From: Clostridia bacterium
GTDB taxonomy: Bacteria; Bacillota; Clostridia; Oscillospirales; CAG-272
Length of the DNA: 49,328 nt
NCBI GenBank assembly: GCA_017938205.1
Contig: JAGBCA010000044.1
Span: 1-49,328 of the forward strand
Direction of reading: 5' to 3'
The stretch's first letter is position 1; every line of letters begins with the position of its first letter. Below are positions 7,841 to 15,924 of the stretch, in pieces. The notes beneath the pieces are model-generated. The model ran no database searches. It saw only the letters and a list, made by a program, of their open reading frames with translations, and had not been told where the DNA came from. The translations under genes were made by a program, and so were the position numbers.

Positions 7841-8956
7841 ATGCGTTTTCACGGAAAATTCCGCCTGATCGCCACGGCGCTTTTGGCAGCGATCCTCTTC
7901 TCCGTTTTTACACTTTTCGCTTTTTCGGAGGAGCCGATCCGCGTGAGTGCCAAGGGGGCGGCGCTCTACTCTCCGGACACAAAAAGCTTCCTTTATGAAA
8001 AAAACGGGGACGTTCGCTCGCCTATGGCCAGCACCACGAAGATCATGACCGCGCTCGTTGCGGCAGAGGCAGGAGACCTCACGGAGAGGATCCGCATCCC
8101 GAAGGAGGCCGTGGGGATCGAGGGCTCTTCTCTGTATCTGCGCGAGGGCGAAAGCTTTACCTTAGAGGAGCTTTTATACGGCTTAATGCTTCGCTCGGCT
8201 AACGATGCGGCTACTGCCATTGCTCTCACCGTGAGCGGATCGATCTCCGCCTTTGCCGAAAAAATGAACGAAAAGGCGGCATCGCTCGGCCTTAACGACA
8301 CGAATTTTGAGAATCCCCACGGGCTTGACAGCGAAAATCATTATACCACCGCAAAGGATCTTGCCCGCCTTGGCGCGGCGGCAATCGAAAACGAGACCGT
8401 GCGAACCATTGCCTCTACTTATAAAAAGATCATTGGCGAGGGAGAGAGCGCGCGGCTGATCGTGAATCACAACAAGCTTTTGCGCTCCTATGACGGTGCG
8501 ATCGGACTGAAAACCGGTTTTACCAAGAAATGCGGCAGATGCCTCGTTGGAGCGGCAGAGCGAGAGGGCGTTACGCTTGTGAGCGCGACACTCTCTGCGC
8601 CCGATGATTGGACGGATCACAGAGAGATGCTGGACTACGGATTCTCCATGCTGCGGTCCTATATCCATCTTGCGCCCGAAGAATCTACGCACAAAATTTC
8701 CGTGCTTGGCGGAAAAAACAGTACCGTTCAGGTTGCAAACAAAGAGGGCTTTTCGCTTGTTGAACGCGCAGGGCTTGCCGACGTTTCGATGCGCGTTTGC
8801 CTCAACCCCTATGCGACCGCGCCGATCCGAAAGGGCGACGTGCTCGGTCAGCTGCTCTTTATCCGTAACGGAGAGGTTCTCGGCACGATTCCTCTGCTTG
8901 CAAAAACGGATATTGCGGCAATTGAAAGCAAGCGCCGCAGATTCTTTTTCTTTTGA
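7841..8956 (+). CDS. D-alanyl-D-alanine carboxypeptidase (PBP5/DacF type)
   Basis: Secreted or membrane-associated serine peptidase trimming the terminal D-Ala of peptidoglycan stem peptides. It has a signal peptide (residues 1-30), then the three penicillin-binding motifs S64-T-T-K67, S119-A-N121 and K224-T-G226, and a C-terminal beta domain (PBP5_C) from about residue 275. The length (371) is normal. The C terminus ends in Arg- and Phe-rich residues rather than a clear amphipathic anchor. In Bacillus dacF or dacB paralogues act in spore cortex formation; the neighbouring ytfJ fits that, but a vegetative role is equally possible. Confidence 0.92.
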   Translation: MRFHGKFRLIATALLAAILFSVFTLFAFSEEPIRVSAKGAALYSPDTKSFLYEKNGDVRSPMASTTKIMTALVAAEAGDLTERIRIPKEAVGIEGSSLYLREGESFTLEELLYGLMLRSANDAATAIALTVSGSISAFAEKMNEKAASLGLNDTNFENPHGLDSENHYTTAKDLARLGAAAIENETVRTIASTYKKIIGEGESARLIVNHNKLLRSYDGAIGLKTGFTKKCGRCLVGAAEREGVTLVSATLSAPDDWTDHREMLDYGFSMLRSYIHLAPEESTHKISVLGGKNSTVQVANKEGFSLVERAGLADVSMRVCLNPYATAPIRKGDVLGQLLFIRNGEVLGTIPLLAKTDIAAIESKRRRFFFF

Positions 8957-8985
8957 TACAACCTTACCACGCAAAAGGAGACCTT

Positions 8986-9723
8986 ATGAAAAAAGTTCGC
9001 TTACAGAAATTTTTGGCCGATGCGGGGCTGATGTCCCGCCGTGCGGCCGAGGAGGAGATCGCAAAGGGCCGCGTCTGTGTGAACGGACACGTGGCAGAGA
9101 TCGGAACACAGATCGATCCTGCGGCCGACCTCGTTACATATCGCGGAAAGCGTGTGCTCTTTGAGAAAAAGGAGCATATTTATATCATGATGAACAAGCC
9201 GCGCGGCTACCTCTGCTCTACGGAGGACGATCGCGGAAGAAAGTGCGTGACGGATCTTCTGGACGGAGTGACGGCACGCGTATATCCCGTTGGCCGTCTT
9301 GACCTGATCTCTGAGGGACTTCTTCTGCTGACGGATGACGGTGAGCTGAAAAACCGCCTCACGCACCCCTCATATTCCCTACCGAAGATCTACCGCGTGA
9401 AGGTTTCGGGCGAGGTGAGCGAGTCGCAGCATCTGACCTTGACCTCTCCGCTTGTGATCGACGGATACAAGATCCGCCCCGTTGACGTGACGGTCGGTGA
9501 GAGTGACGAGAGCGGCACGGTGCTGAAATTCACCTTAAAGGAAGGAAGAAACCGCCAGATCCGCAAGATGTGCGAGCAGGCGGGCCTCTGCGTGAAGCGA
9601 CTTTCGCGTATTTCGATCGGCAACTTGAAGCTGGACGGCCTGCCCGTTGGCAAATGGAGATACCTTGATGCAAAAGAGGTGGAATATTTATATAAGGCAA
9701 CGAAGGTGCAGAAAAATGTTTAA
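8986..9723 (+). CDS. rluB: rRNA pseudouridine synthase RluB family
   Basis: Converts a uridine of 23S rRNA to pseudouridine. The N-terminal S4 RNA-binding domain (RLQKFLADAGLMSRRAAEE..., GRVCVNG) is followed by the RsuA/RluB catalytic domain with MMNKPRGYLCST, catalytic Asp in PVGRLDLISEGLLLLT and the closing motif EGRNRQIRKMCEQAG. 245 residues, as usual. The ATG at 8986 has AAGGAG upstream; an earlier in-frame start at 8953 overlaps the preceding stop and lacks a site. This is the ypuL position of the Bacillus scp/dac/rlu cluster. Confidence 0.95.
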   Translation: MKKVRLQKFLADAGLMSRRAAEEEIAKGRVCVNGHVAEIGTQIDPAADLVTYRGKRVLFEKKEHIYIMMNKPRGYLCSTEDDRGRKCVTDLLDGVTARVYPVGRLDLISEGLLLLTDDGELKNRLTHPSYSLPKIYRVKVSGEVSESQHLTLTSPLVIDGYKIRPVDVTVGESDESGTVLKFTLKEGRNRQIRKMCEQAGLCVKRLSRISIGNLKLDGLPVGKWRYLDAKEVEYLYKATKVQKNV

Positions 9724-10123
9724 GATCTTTCCAATTCAGGACGAGGAAACAAAAAAAATATACGCCGAGGCCTGTGGTGCAAGCCTCGTGGACGGTGCGT
9801 TTTCCTACGGAATGGCAGATGCCGAGAGCCTTGCCATTATGGGATTTTCACAGTTTGATCTTGACGGCGAGGAGGCAACGCTTTACGATCTGAAGGAAAA
9901 GATCGGGCAAAGCGATTTTGAGGCGATCTTCATCCTCGGACGTGCTACCTTGGAATTTTGTGAGCGTTGCGGCGCGACCTCTTGCTTTGCAAAAAAGGAT
10001 GCGGCGGATGAAACGCTTCTTCGCGCGATCGGGCTTCGCACCGAGCGTGACGGCGGCTTTTATGGGCGCATCGAAGGAATGTTTGACGGCCATTGCGAGG
10101 GTGAAAACAAGGAGAATACATAA
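9716..10123 (+). CDS. Small uncharacterised protein, possibly GNAT-like
   Basis: 135 residues, start at the ATG at 9716 overlapping the rluB stop by 8 bases. The order of strands and helices (MFKIFPIQDEETKKIYAEA, then ESLAIMGFSQFDLDG, then DFEAIFILGRATLEFCERCG and a C-terminal ATSCFAKKDAADETLLRAIG) is reminiscent of a reduced GNAT acetyltransferase fold of the type found in clostridial clusters, but the acetyl-CoA loop is not clearly present. I do not assign a function. Its stop overlaps the next ATG (TAATG), so the two genes are translationally coupled. Confidence 0.6.
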   Translation: MFKIFPIQDEETKKIYAEACGASLVDGAFSYGMADAESLAIMGFSQFDLDGEEATLYDLKEKIGQSDFEAIFILGRATLEFCERCGATSCFAKKDAADETLLRAIGLRTERDGGFYGRIEGMFDGHCEGENKENT

Positions 10124-11421
10124 TGACGCTGAATTATAATAAGGCGCTTGACGTGCGCTACGACGTGGACGTTTTGGTTGCGGGCGGCGGCCCGGCAGGC
10201 GTTTCTGCGGCGGTGATGGCGGCTGAGGCGGGCGCTACCGTGGTGATCATTGAGCAAAGCGGCAGCTTTGGCGGCGCTTCCACGCTTGGGATGGTGCCCG
10301 AGATCATGAACTTCGACGACGGCGAGAATTTTCTTTGCGGCGGCTTTGGCAGACGGGTGCACGATGCGCTCTTCCCTCCCTGCAAATACGAGAGAGAATG
10401 GGTGATCACGAGCCCCGAGAAGCTCAAGCGGCTTTATGACAAGATGATCACCGAGGCAGGCGTTACCTATCTCTTTTTCAACAAGCTTACCGATGCGGTG
10501 ACGGACGGAAAGCGGATCACGCACGTGACCGTTTCTGCACCCGAGGGCACGTACGCCATCAAGGCAAAGTATTTTATTGACACCACGGGAAACGGCGCGC
10601 TTTCTGCGCTTGCGGGCTGCGGCTTTGCGTATGGAGATGAGAGCGGCGTTTGTATGCCCGCAACGCTTTGCAGTCTTTGGGGCAACGTGGATTTTGACGT
10701 GCTTGATATTGAGCAACAGAGAGAAAACGTGGAAAAGGCATATCGCGAGGGCGTTCTTTCGCAATATGACACCATTCTCCCCGGCATGAAGCCGATCTTT
10801 CCCGAATGCGAGGTTGCGGGCGGTAACATCGGACACGCCTTCGCCGTGGATGATACGAAGAGCCGTTCGCTTTCGGATGCGATGGTACAGAGCCGCAAAA
10901 TACTCGCGGAATATGAAACCTATTACAAAACCTACGTGAAGGGATGCGAAAATACGGTGCTGCTCCGCTCTGCGGATCTGCTCGGCGTGCGCGAATCCCG
11001 CCGCATTCATACGGACTACACGCTGACAAAGGAGGCGTTCTTTGCAAAGGGATCCTTCCCCGACGAGATCGGGCGGTATTCCTATCCCGTGGACATTCAT
11101 CCGATGAAGCCAAGCGCAGAGGGGATGGCGGATTTTGAGAAGAGCATTCAGCTGCGGCACGAGAAGGGACAATCCTACAGTATTCCCTACGGCGCGATCG
11201 TGGCGAAGGATATGGACAATCTTTTCGTTGCGGGACGGCACGTTGGCGCTGACCGCGCGATGCAGGCCTCCGTGCGCGTGATCCCGGGTGCTTACATCAC
11301 GGGCCAGGCAGCAGGCATCGCCGCCGCGCTTTGCGCGAAGGATGGGTGCGATACGCATAGTCTTGACGTGAAGGCCTTGCAGGCAACGCTCAAAAAGGTC
11401 GGGGCGTATCTTAGCGTATAA
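10123..11421 (+). CDS. FAD-dependent oxidoreductase
   Basis: 432 residues. The N-terminal Rossmann motif DVLVAGGGPAGVSAAVMAAE (about residues 15-34) ends in the acidic residue of VVIIEQ, binding FAD; FGGASTLGMV follows as in the PF12831-type FAD oxidoreductases. Near the C terminus DNLFVAGRHVGADRAMQASV and GAYITGQAAGIAAAL form the second flavin-binding region. No signal peptide or cysteine cluster is seen, so it is probably a soluble dehydrogenase or reductase of unknown substrate. The ribosome binding site GGAG lies in the end of the upstream gene. Confidence 0.82.
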   Translation: MTLNYNKALDVRYDVDVLVAGGGPAGVSAAVMAAEAGATVVIIEQSGSFGGASTLGMVPEIMNFDDGENFLCGGFGRRVHDALFPPCKYEREWVITSPEKLKRLYDKMITEAGVTYLFFNKLTDAVTDGKRITHVTVSAPEGTYAIKAKYFIDTTGNGALSALAGCGFAYGDESGVCMPATLCSLWGNVDFDVLDIEQQRENVEKAYREGVLSQYDTILPGMKPIFPECEVAGGNIGHAFAVDDTKSRSLSDAMVQSRKILAEYETYYKTYVKGCENTVLLRSADLLGVRESRRIHTDYTLTKEAFFAKGSFPDEIGRYSYPVDIHPMKPSAEGMADFEKSIQLRHEKGQSYSIPYGAIVAKDMDNLFVAGRHVGADRAMQASVRVIPGAYITGQAAGIAAALCAKDGCDTHSLDVKALQATLKKVGAYLSV

Positions 11422-11423
11422 TA

Positions 11424-11544
11424 GCCCTCTCCGTCACGGCAAAGCCGTGCCACCTTCTCACTGAGGTTCGGTCACGCTCAGGGGGGAAACGATTCTTAAT
11501 CGTTTTCTAAGACCCTCGCGCAGCTTCGCTACCCAGAGTGGGAG
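11424..11544 (+). repeat. Intergenic palindromic repeat, CCCTCTC family, copy 1
   Basis: Begins right after the oxidoreductase stop with CCCTCTCCGTCACGG, contains GGCAAAGCC and GAACGATT-like inverted arms (AACGATTCTTAATCGTTT), and ends GCTACCCAGAGTGGGAGG. A related element starts at the same place after the stop of the gene at 31.3-32.45 kb. Non-coding; resembles short dispersed palindromic elements of gut Clostridia. Confidence 0.6.
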
Positions 11545-11590
11545 GCGAAAGGTTGTTTTTCGATCGCATATATTTATATAGAAAGATTTC

Positions 11591-11632
11591 GCTCCGAGGG
11601 CAGAAATGCGCTCGGGGCGGTTTTCTGTTTTA
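11591..11632 (+). terminator. Intrinsic terminator after the FAD oxidoreductase
   Basis: GCTCCGAG pairs with CTCGGGGC around an inner GC pair, followed by GGTTTTCTGTTTT. It closes the plus-strand cluster. Confidence 0.65.
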
Positions 11633-11654
11633 AAGTGATTGTGCGTTTATTATA

Positions 11655-11706
11655 ATAAAAAACCGCCCGAAGGTGGCTTTTATGCCATTCTTCGGGTGTT
11701 TTTCTA
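11655..11706. terminator. Bidirectional terminator between convergent genes
   Basis: CCCGAAG-TGGC and GCCA-CTTCGGG form a stem flanked by AAAAAA on the left and GTTTTTC on the right, so it can stop transcripts from both directions. It lies between the plus-strand oxidoreductase and the minus-strand operon. Confidence 0.8.
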
Positions 11707-11719
11707 TGTATTTTGCTTT

Positions 11720-12697
11720 TTATTCGTAAAGCGAGAGGAACTCGAGGACCTTGGCAAGCGGCACGGCGCAGCCGTAGCCGAAGCTTTCACCCTTTTCGGG
11801 GGCGGTGCCTGCGTAGTTTACGCCAACGAGCTCGAGATCGCCGTTCAGAAGCGGGCCGCCGCTTGAGCCGTTTGTGATGGCGGCGGTATGGTAGATGATC
11901 TCAAAGGTGACGTTGCTCTCTTCCTTGGCACTTTCCGGGAGATCAACGGTGCGAAGGCCGAGCATTTCACCGAAGGTGATGGCGTGGCTTTGATTTTGAG
12001 GCGAGCCAAGCGAGATGACCTCCTGCCCTTCCACGGCCTCTTCCGTGGCAAAGGGGATCGCACAGAGCTCATTGCCCGTATAGGGGAAGGTCAGGATCGC
12101 AAGATCGTAGTCTGCCGAAATTGCAGGATCGGAGAGCAGCGTTTTGCGATAGAGAGAGGCGGTGTACTCTTCTCCCTGGAAATCCTTTACCTTAATCGTT
12201 TGAAATCCGCCCTCGGCATAGGCCACGTGGCAATTCGTTAGCACAAAGGCGCGGCCGTTCTCGATCTTATAGAGAAAGCCCGAGCCTTGCGCAACGGTCT
12301 CCGTTGTGGGAGAGGTGCGGTAGACGTTTTCCACCGTGACGAGAGCGGGCATCACGTCCAGAGTGATCGCGTTCGTGATGGCGGCGCCATCCAAAACAAA
12401 ATCCGCATAGAGCGTTATATCCGTGAGGACGGGGGTGGAAAAATCATATTCCCTTTCGCAGGCGGCATCGGTATACCAGCCGCTGAAAATGCGATCCTCT
12501 GCCTTGGGCGTTTTTGGCGGAGATACCACCATACCGAGAGGCACGCTGACCGTGCTTTCCTCTTCACCGACCACGAACGTGACCGTGACGCTCTCTCCTG
12601 CACCCATTGCAAAATTCAGAAGCGAGCATCCGGAAAGAGAAAGAAGCAGACAAGCGCAGATCAGCAAGACGGTCAAGGGGCGAAAAATACGTTTCAT
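11720..12697 (-). CDS. Trypsin-like serine protease lipoprotein with InlB-type repeat
   Basis: 325 residues. A lipoprotein signal ends in the lipobox LSGC (Cys24). Residues about 37-100 form one InlB B-repeat/Listeria-Bacteroides repeat (PPKTPKAEDRIFSGWYTDAA, ITLYADF), a beta-grasp module of surface proteins. Residues 115-325 are a trypsin-like (S1C, DegP-like) domain with His157 in TNCHVA, Asp198 in DYDLAIL and Ser279 in TNGSSGGPLL, so the triad is complete. No PDZ domain follows. It is the last gene of the miaB operon, 15 bases after tgt, with AGGTCTCT as ribosome binding site. Role probably surface protein processing or quality control. Confidence 0.82.
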   Translation of the reverse strand: MKRIFRPLTVLLICACLLLSLSGCSLLNFAMGAGESVTVTFVVGEEESTVSVPLGMVVSPPKTPKAEDRIFSGWYTDAACEREYDFSTPVLTDITLYADFVLDGAAITNAITLDVMPALVTVENVYRTSPTTETVAQGSGFLYKIENGRAFVLTNCHVAYAEGGFQTIKVKDFQGEEYTASLYRKTLLSDPAISADYDLAILTFPYTGNELCAIPFATEEAVEGQEVISLGSPQNQSHAITFGEMLGLRTVDLPESAKEESNVTFEIIYHTAAITNGSSGGPLLNGDLELVGVNYAGTAPEKGESFGYGCAVPLAKVLEFLSLYE

Positions 12698-12712
12698 AGA
12701 GAGACCTCCGTA

Positions 12713-13861
12713 TTACATATCATCGGGGAGCTTGCGAGCAAGGCGATCCTTATATTTATGATAAAATTCCTCGTATTTTCCCTCGTCCAAGGCATCGCGG
12801 ATCTTCTGCATCAGCTCGTTATAGAAATAGAGGTTATGCAGAACGGCAAGGCGCATACCAAGCATTTCCTTTGCCTTGAAGAGGTGGCGGATATAGGATC
12901 GCGAATAATGGCGGCAGGCAGGACAGCCGCAACCGGGGGAGATGGGGCGATCATCCTTCAAGAAGCGCTCGTTCTGAATGGTGATCTTCCCTTCCCAGGT
13001 AAAAACGTTGCCGTGGCGCGCGTTGCGGCTCGGCATTACGCAATCGAAGAAATCCACGCCGCGATACACGGCCTCCACGATATTCTGCGGTGTGCCGACA
13101 CCCATGAGGTAGCGCGGCTTATCGGTTGGCATATAGGGCTCAACCGTTTCGATGATGTGATACATCGTATCTGCATCCTCGCCAACGGCAAGGCCGCCGA
13201 TGGCATAGCCGTCGCAGGGGATCTTTGCGGTTTCGATCATATTTTCGATACGGAGATCCTCGTACGTGCCGCCCTGGTTGATGCCGAAGAGCATCTGATT
13301 CGGGTTTACCGTGCCGGGCAGGGCGTTCAGCCGATCCATTTCGGCGCGGCAACGCTTCAGCCAACGGATCGTGCGCTCCTGAGAGGCCTTGACGTATTTA
13401 TACGGTGCGGGATTTTCCACGCACTCGTCAAACGCCATGGCGATCGTTGAGCCGAGGTTAGACTGGATCTGCATGGATTCCTCGGGTCCCATGAAGATGC
13501 GCTTACCGTCAATATGCGAATTGAAGGAAACGCCCTCCTCGGTTATCTTACGCAGAGAGGCCAAGGAAAAGACCTGAAATCCGCCCGAATCCGTGAGGAC
13601 GGGGCGATCCCAATTGAAAAATTTATGCAGGCCGCCCATATCACGGATGAGATCGTCGCCCGGACGGATATGCAAATGATAGGTATTGGAAAGCTCGACC
13701 TGGCAGTTAACCTCCTTCAGATCCTGTGTAGAGATACCGCCCTTGATAGCGGCCGACGTTCCAACGTTCATGAAAACGGGAGTTTCGATCGTTCCGTGCA
13801 CCGTTTCAAAACGGCCGCGGCGCGCTTTTCCCTCTGTTTTCAGTAATGTGAATTTTCCCAT
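12713..13861 (-). CDS. tgt: tRNA-guanine(34) transglycosylase
   Basis: Exchanges guanine 34 for preQ1 in tRNAs with GUN anticodons, a step of queuosine formation. 382 residues. Features: FMNVGTSAAIKGG, catalytic Asp in VLTDSGGFQVFSL, LFGINQGG, YLMGVGTP and FFDCVMPSRNARHG, and a zinc site in PGCGCPACRHYSRSYIRH near residue 310. The start ATG at 13861 is 12 bases after mutL, inside one operon. No queD or queC genes are in this window. Confidence 0.97.
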   Translation of the reverse strand: MGKFTLLKTEGKARRGRFETVHGTIETPVFMNVGTSAAIKGGISTQDLKEVNCQVELSNTYHLHIRPGDDLIRDMGGLHKFFNWDRPVLTDSGGFQVFSLASLRKITEEGVSFNSHIDGKRIFMGPEESMQIQSNLGSTIAMAFDECVENPAPYKYVKASQERTIRWLKRCRAEMDRLNALPGTVNPNQMLFGINQGGTYEDLRIENMIETAKIPCDGYAIGGLAVGEDADTMYHIIETVEPYMPTDKPRYLMGVGTPQNIVEAVYRGVDFFDCVMPSRNARHGNVFTWEGKITIQNERFLKDDRPISPGCGCPACRHYSRSYIRHLFKAKEMLGMRLAVLHNLYFYNELMQKIRDALDEGKYEEFYHKYKDRLARKLPDDM

Positions 13862-13873
13862 AAAAGCTCCAAG

Positions 13874-15904
13874 TTATTTGATTCTGTCAAAATGTCTGTC
13901 CAGCTCGCGCTTGGATAGGCGATAGGCGATCGGACGGCCGTGCGGACAAACAGTGATGTCCGGAAGCATAAGCACACGCTCGATCAGCCATTTTGCGATC
14001 TCGGGATCGTATTTTCTGCCGCCCTTGATGGCCGCCTTGCAGGCGATCTGATACAGAGCCTTTTCGCGGCGAAGCGCCTCCGTGAGGCTCGGATTTCCGC
14101 GCCCACGCACAAGCTCGTCTGCCATCTTGGCAAACAGCGTTTCCGCATCCGATGCGGCAATGGCATCTGGAATCGCAGTAATTTCTGCGTTTTTGCCGTT
14201 TATATCAAAGCAGAATCCAACAGCTTCGAAGTCGGATTTATATTCCTCTGCCGCTGCAAGGCTCTCGGCATCCAAGGAAACGGAGAGCGGCAACAAAAGC
14301 GACTGCGAGGCAACGCGGCCGTCCTTCTCTCTCATGGCCTTCAGATCCTCGAAGATGATGCGCTCGTGCGCGGCGTGCTTATCGATGACCAAAAGCTCCG
14401 TGCCAAGCTCTACCATAAGATAGCAATCGAAGGCCTCACCTACGAATTTATAAGTGGGGGGCTCAGCGATGGGAGCGGCCGCCGGCTCGGCGGAAACGGT
14501 CTGCTTTTCCTCGCTCCTTGCGGTCTGCACAGGTGGGATGAAGGGCGCGGCAGGCTCAGACTTTTCTACCATATCTGCCGTGAAGGATGCAACGCGCATG
14601 GGCGCGTCCTGCGCCTCGGCTCTTTTGTATTTTTCAAGAATATCGATCGAGGCCTTGGGCGAAAGCTCCTCTGCGCGGCGCTCCGTGCGCTCGGCGGTGT
14701 GCGAGGTGCTGCTCTGCTTGATATAAGGCGGCAGGCGGTCTGCACGCAGCGATTGCGTGCTCTGCGTATACGCTTCGCGCTTGATCGGCTCGCGCATGGA
14801 TGCAGCAGCGGGCATTGCGATCTGCTCTCCCGCGGTTTTCTCGCCAACGGGAACAAACGCTCCGCTGAGGCGCTTTTCGGATGCTTTGGAGGAAAGCTCC
14901 AGCTCCGGCCGCCATGCGGCCTCCTCCAGCACGCGGCGCACCGCGTGATACACCGCCTCAAAGATCACGCGCTCGTCCGAAAACTTGACCTCAAGCTTTG
15001 CGGGATGCACGTTTACGTCCACGAAGGCGGGATTCATCGTAAGAAATAGCGCGCACACGGGAAAGCATTCCGGTGCGATATACGAGGTGTATGCCTTTTC
15101 AAGAGCGGCCATCACCGTCAGACTTTTCACGTAACGGCCGTTGATAAAGATGTTTTCAAGATTGCGGTTCTTGCGCGCGTTATCCGAGCGGCCGATAAAG
15201 CCCGTGACCTCGATTCCCTCAGCCTTGGCATCCACGGGGAGCATTTTTTTGGCAAACTCGCGGCCGTGAATGGCAGAGATGGCGCTTTTAAGGTTGCCGT
15301 CCCCGGGAGTTTTGAAGCGCTCCTCACCGTCCACCAAGAGCTGAATGCTGACGTCGGGACGCGAGAGTGCAACTCTCTCGATCAGAGCGGCAACGTTCAT
15401 TGCCTCCGTTGCGTCTTTTTTTAAGAATTTGCGGCGTGCCGGTACGTTATAGAAAAGATCCTCTACTACGACGGTCGTTCCCGTGGAAGCTCCAACAGCG
15501 GATACATCCAGGATCTGACCGCCCTCGGAGGTGAGCATCGTTCCCTCCTCCGCTTCTTCGGTTTTCGTGATGATGGTCACCTTGGAGACCGAGGAGATGG
15601 CGGCAAGCGCCTCACCGCGGAAGCCAAGCGTCATGATCGTGGAAAGATCCTCTTTTTCACGAATTTTGCTTGTTGCGTGGCGCTTCAAGGCAACGGGAAG
15701 ATCCTCTGCCGTCATGCCGCATCCGTTATCCGTCACGCGGATCATGGCAACGCCGCCGCGCTTGATCTCGGCAACGATGCGCGTAGCACCTGCATCTATG
15801 GAATTTTCAAGAAGCTCCTTTAAGACGGACGAGGGGCGCTCCACGACCTCGCCTGCGGCAATGAGGTTTGCGATCTCAAAGCTAAGTACGTTGATTTTTC
15901 CCAT
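13874..15904 (-). CDS. mutL: DNA mismatch repair protein MutL
   Basis: ATPase that links MutS recognition to strand removal; 676 residues. The N-terminal GHKL domain has ELLENSIDAGAT, DNGCGM and GFRGEAL; a variable Ala/Glu/Ser-rich linker spans about residues 340-480; the C-terminal dimerisation domain has DKHAAHERIIFE near residue 506, ACKAAIKGG and CPHGRP. These match the endonuclease-type MutL of Gram-positives, with Lys in place of the usual Gln in DQHA. It lies 20 bases downstream of mutS. Confidence 0.96.
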   Translation of the reverse strand: MGKINVLSFEIANLIAAGEVVERPSSVLKELLENSIDAGATRIVAEIKRGGVAMIRVTDNGCGMTAEDLPVALKRHATSKIREKEDLSTIMTLGFRGEALAAISSVSKVTIITKTEEAEEGTMLTSEGGQILDVSAVGASTGTTVVVEDLFYNVPARRKFLKKDATEAMNVAALIERVALSRPDVSIQLLVDGEERFKTPGDGNLKSAISAIHGREFAKKMLPVDAKAEGIEVTGFIGRSDNARKNRNLENIFINGRYVKSLTVMAALEKAYTSYIAPECFPVCALFLTMNPAFVDVNVHPAKLEVKFSDERVIFEAVYHAVRRVLEEAAWRPELELSSKASEKRLSGAFVPVGEKTAGEQIAMPAAASMREPIKREAYTQSTQSLRADRLPPYIKQSSTSHTAERTERRAEELSPKASIDILEKYKRAEAQDAPMRVASFTADMVEKSEPAAPFIPPVQTARSEEKQTVSAEPAAAPIAEPPTYKFVGEAFDCYLMVELGTELLVIDKHAAHERIIFEDLKAMREKDGRVASQSLLLPLSVSLDAESLAAAEEYKSDFEAVGFCFDINGKNAEITAIPDAIAASDAETLFAKMADELVRGRGNPSLTEALRREKALYQIACKAAIKGGRKYDPEIAKWLIERVLMLPDITVCPHGRPIAYRLSKRELDRHFDRIK

Positions 15905-15924
15905 ATAAATTCCTTTTCTCTCTT

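Noticed and set aside
10060-11358. 432-codon minus-strand frame over the FAD oxidoreductase
   Set aside because: The plus-strand product has clear FAD-binding motifs and coupled translation; the antisense product is His/Arg-rich without any domain.
12287-13450. 387-codon plus-strand frame over tgt
   Set aside because: Antisense to an unmistakable tgt with its catalytic and zinc motifs.
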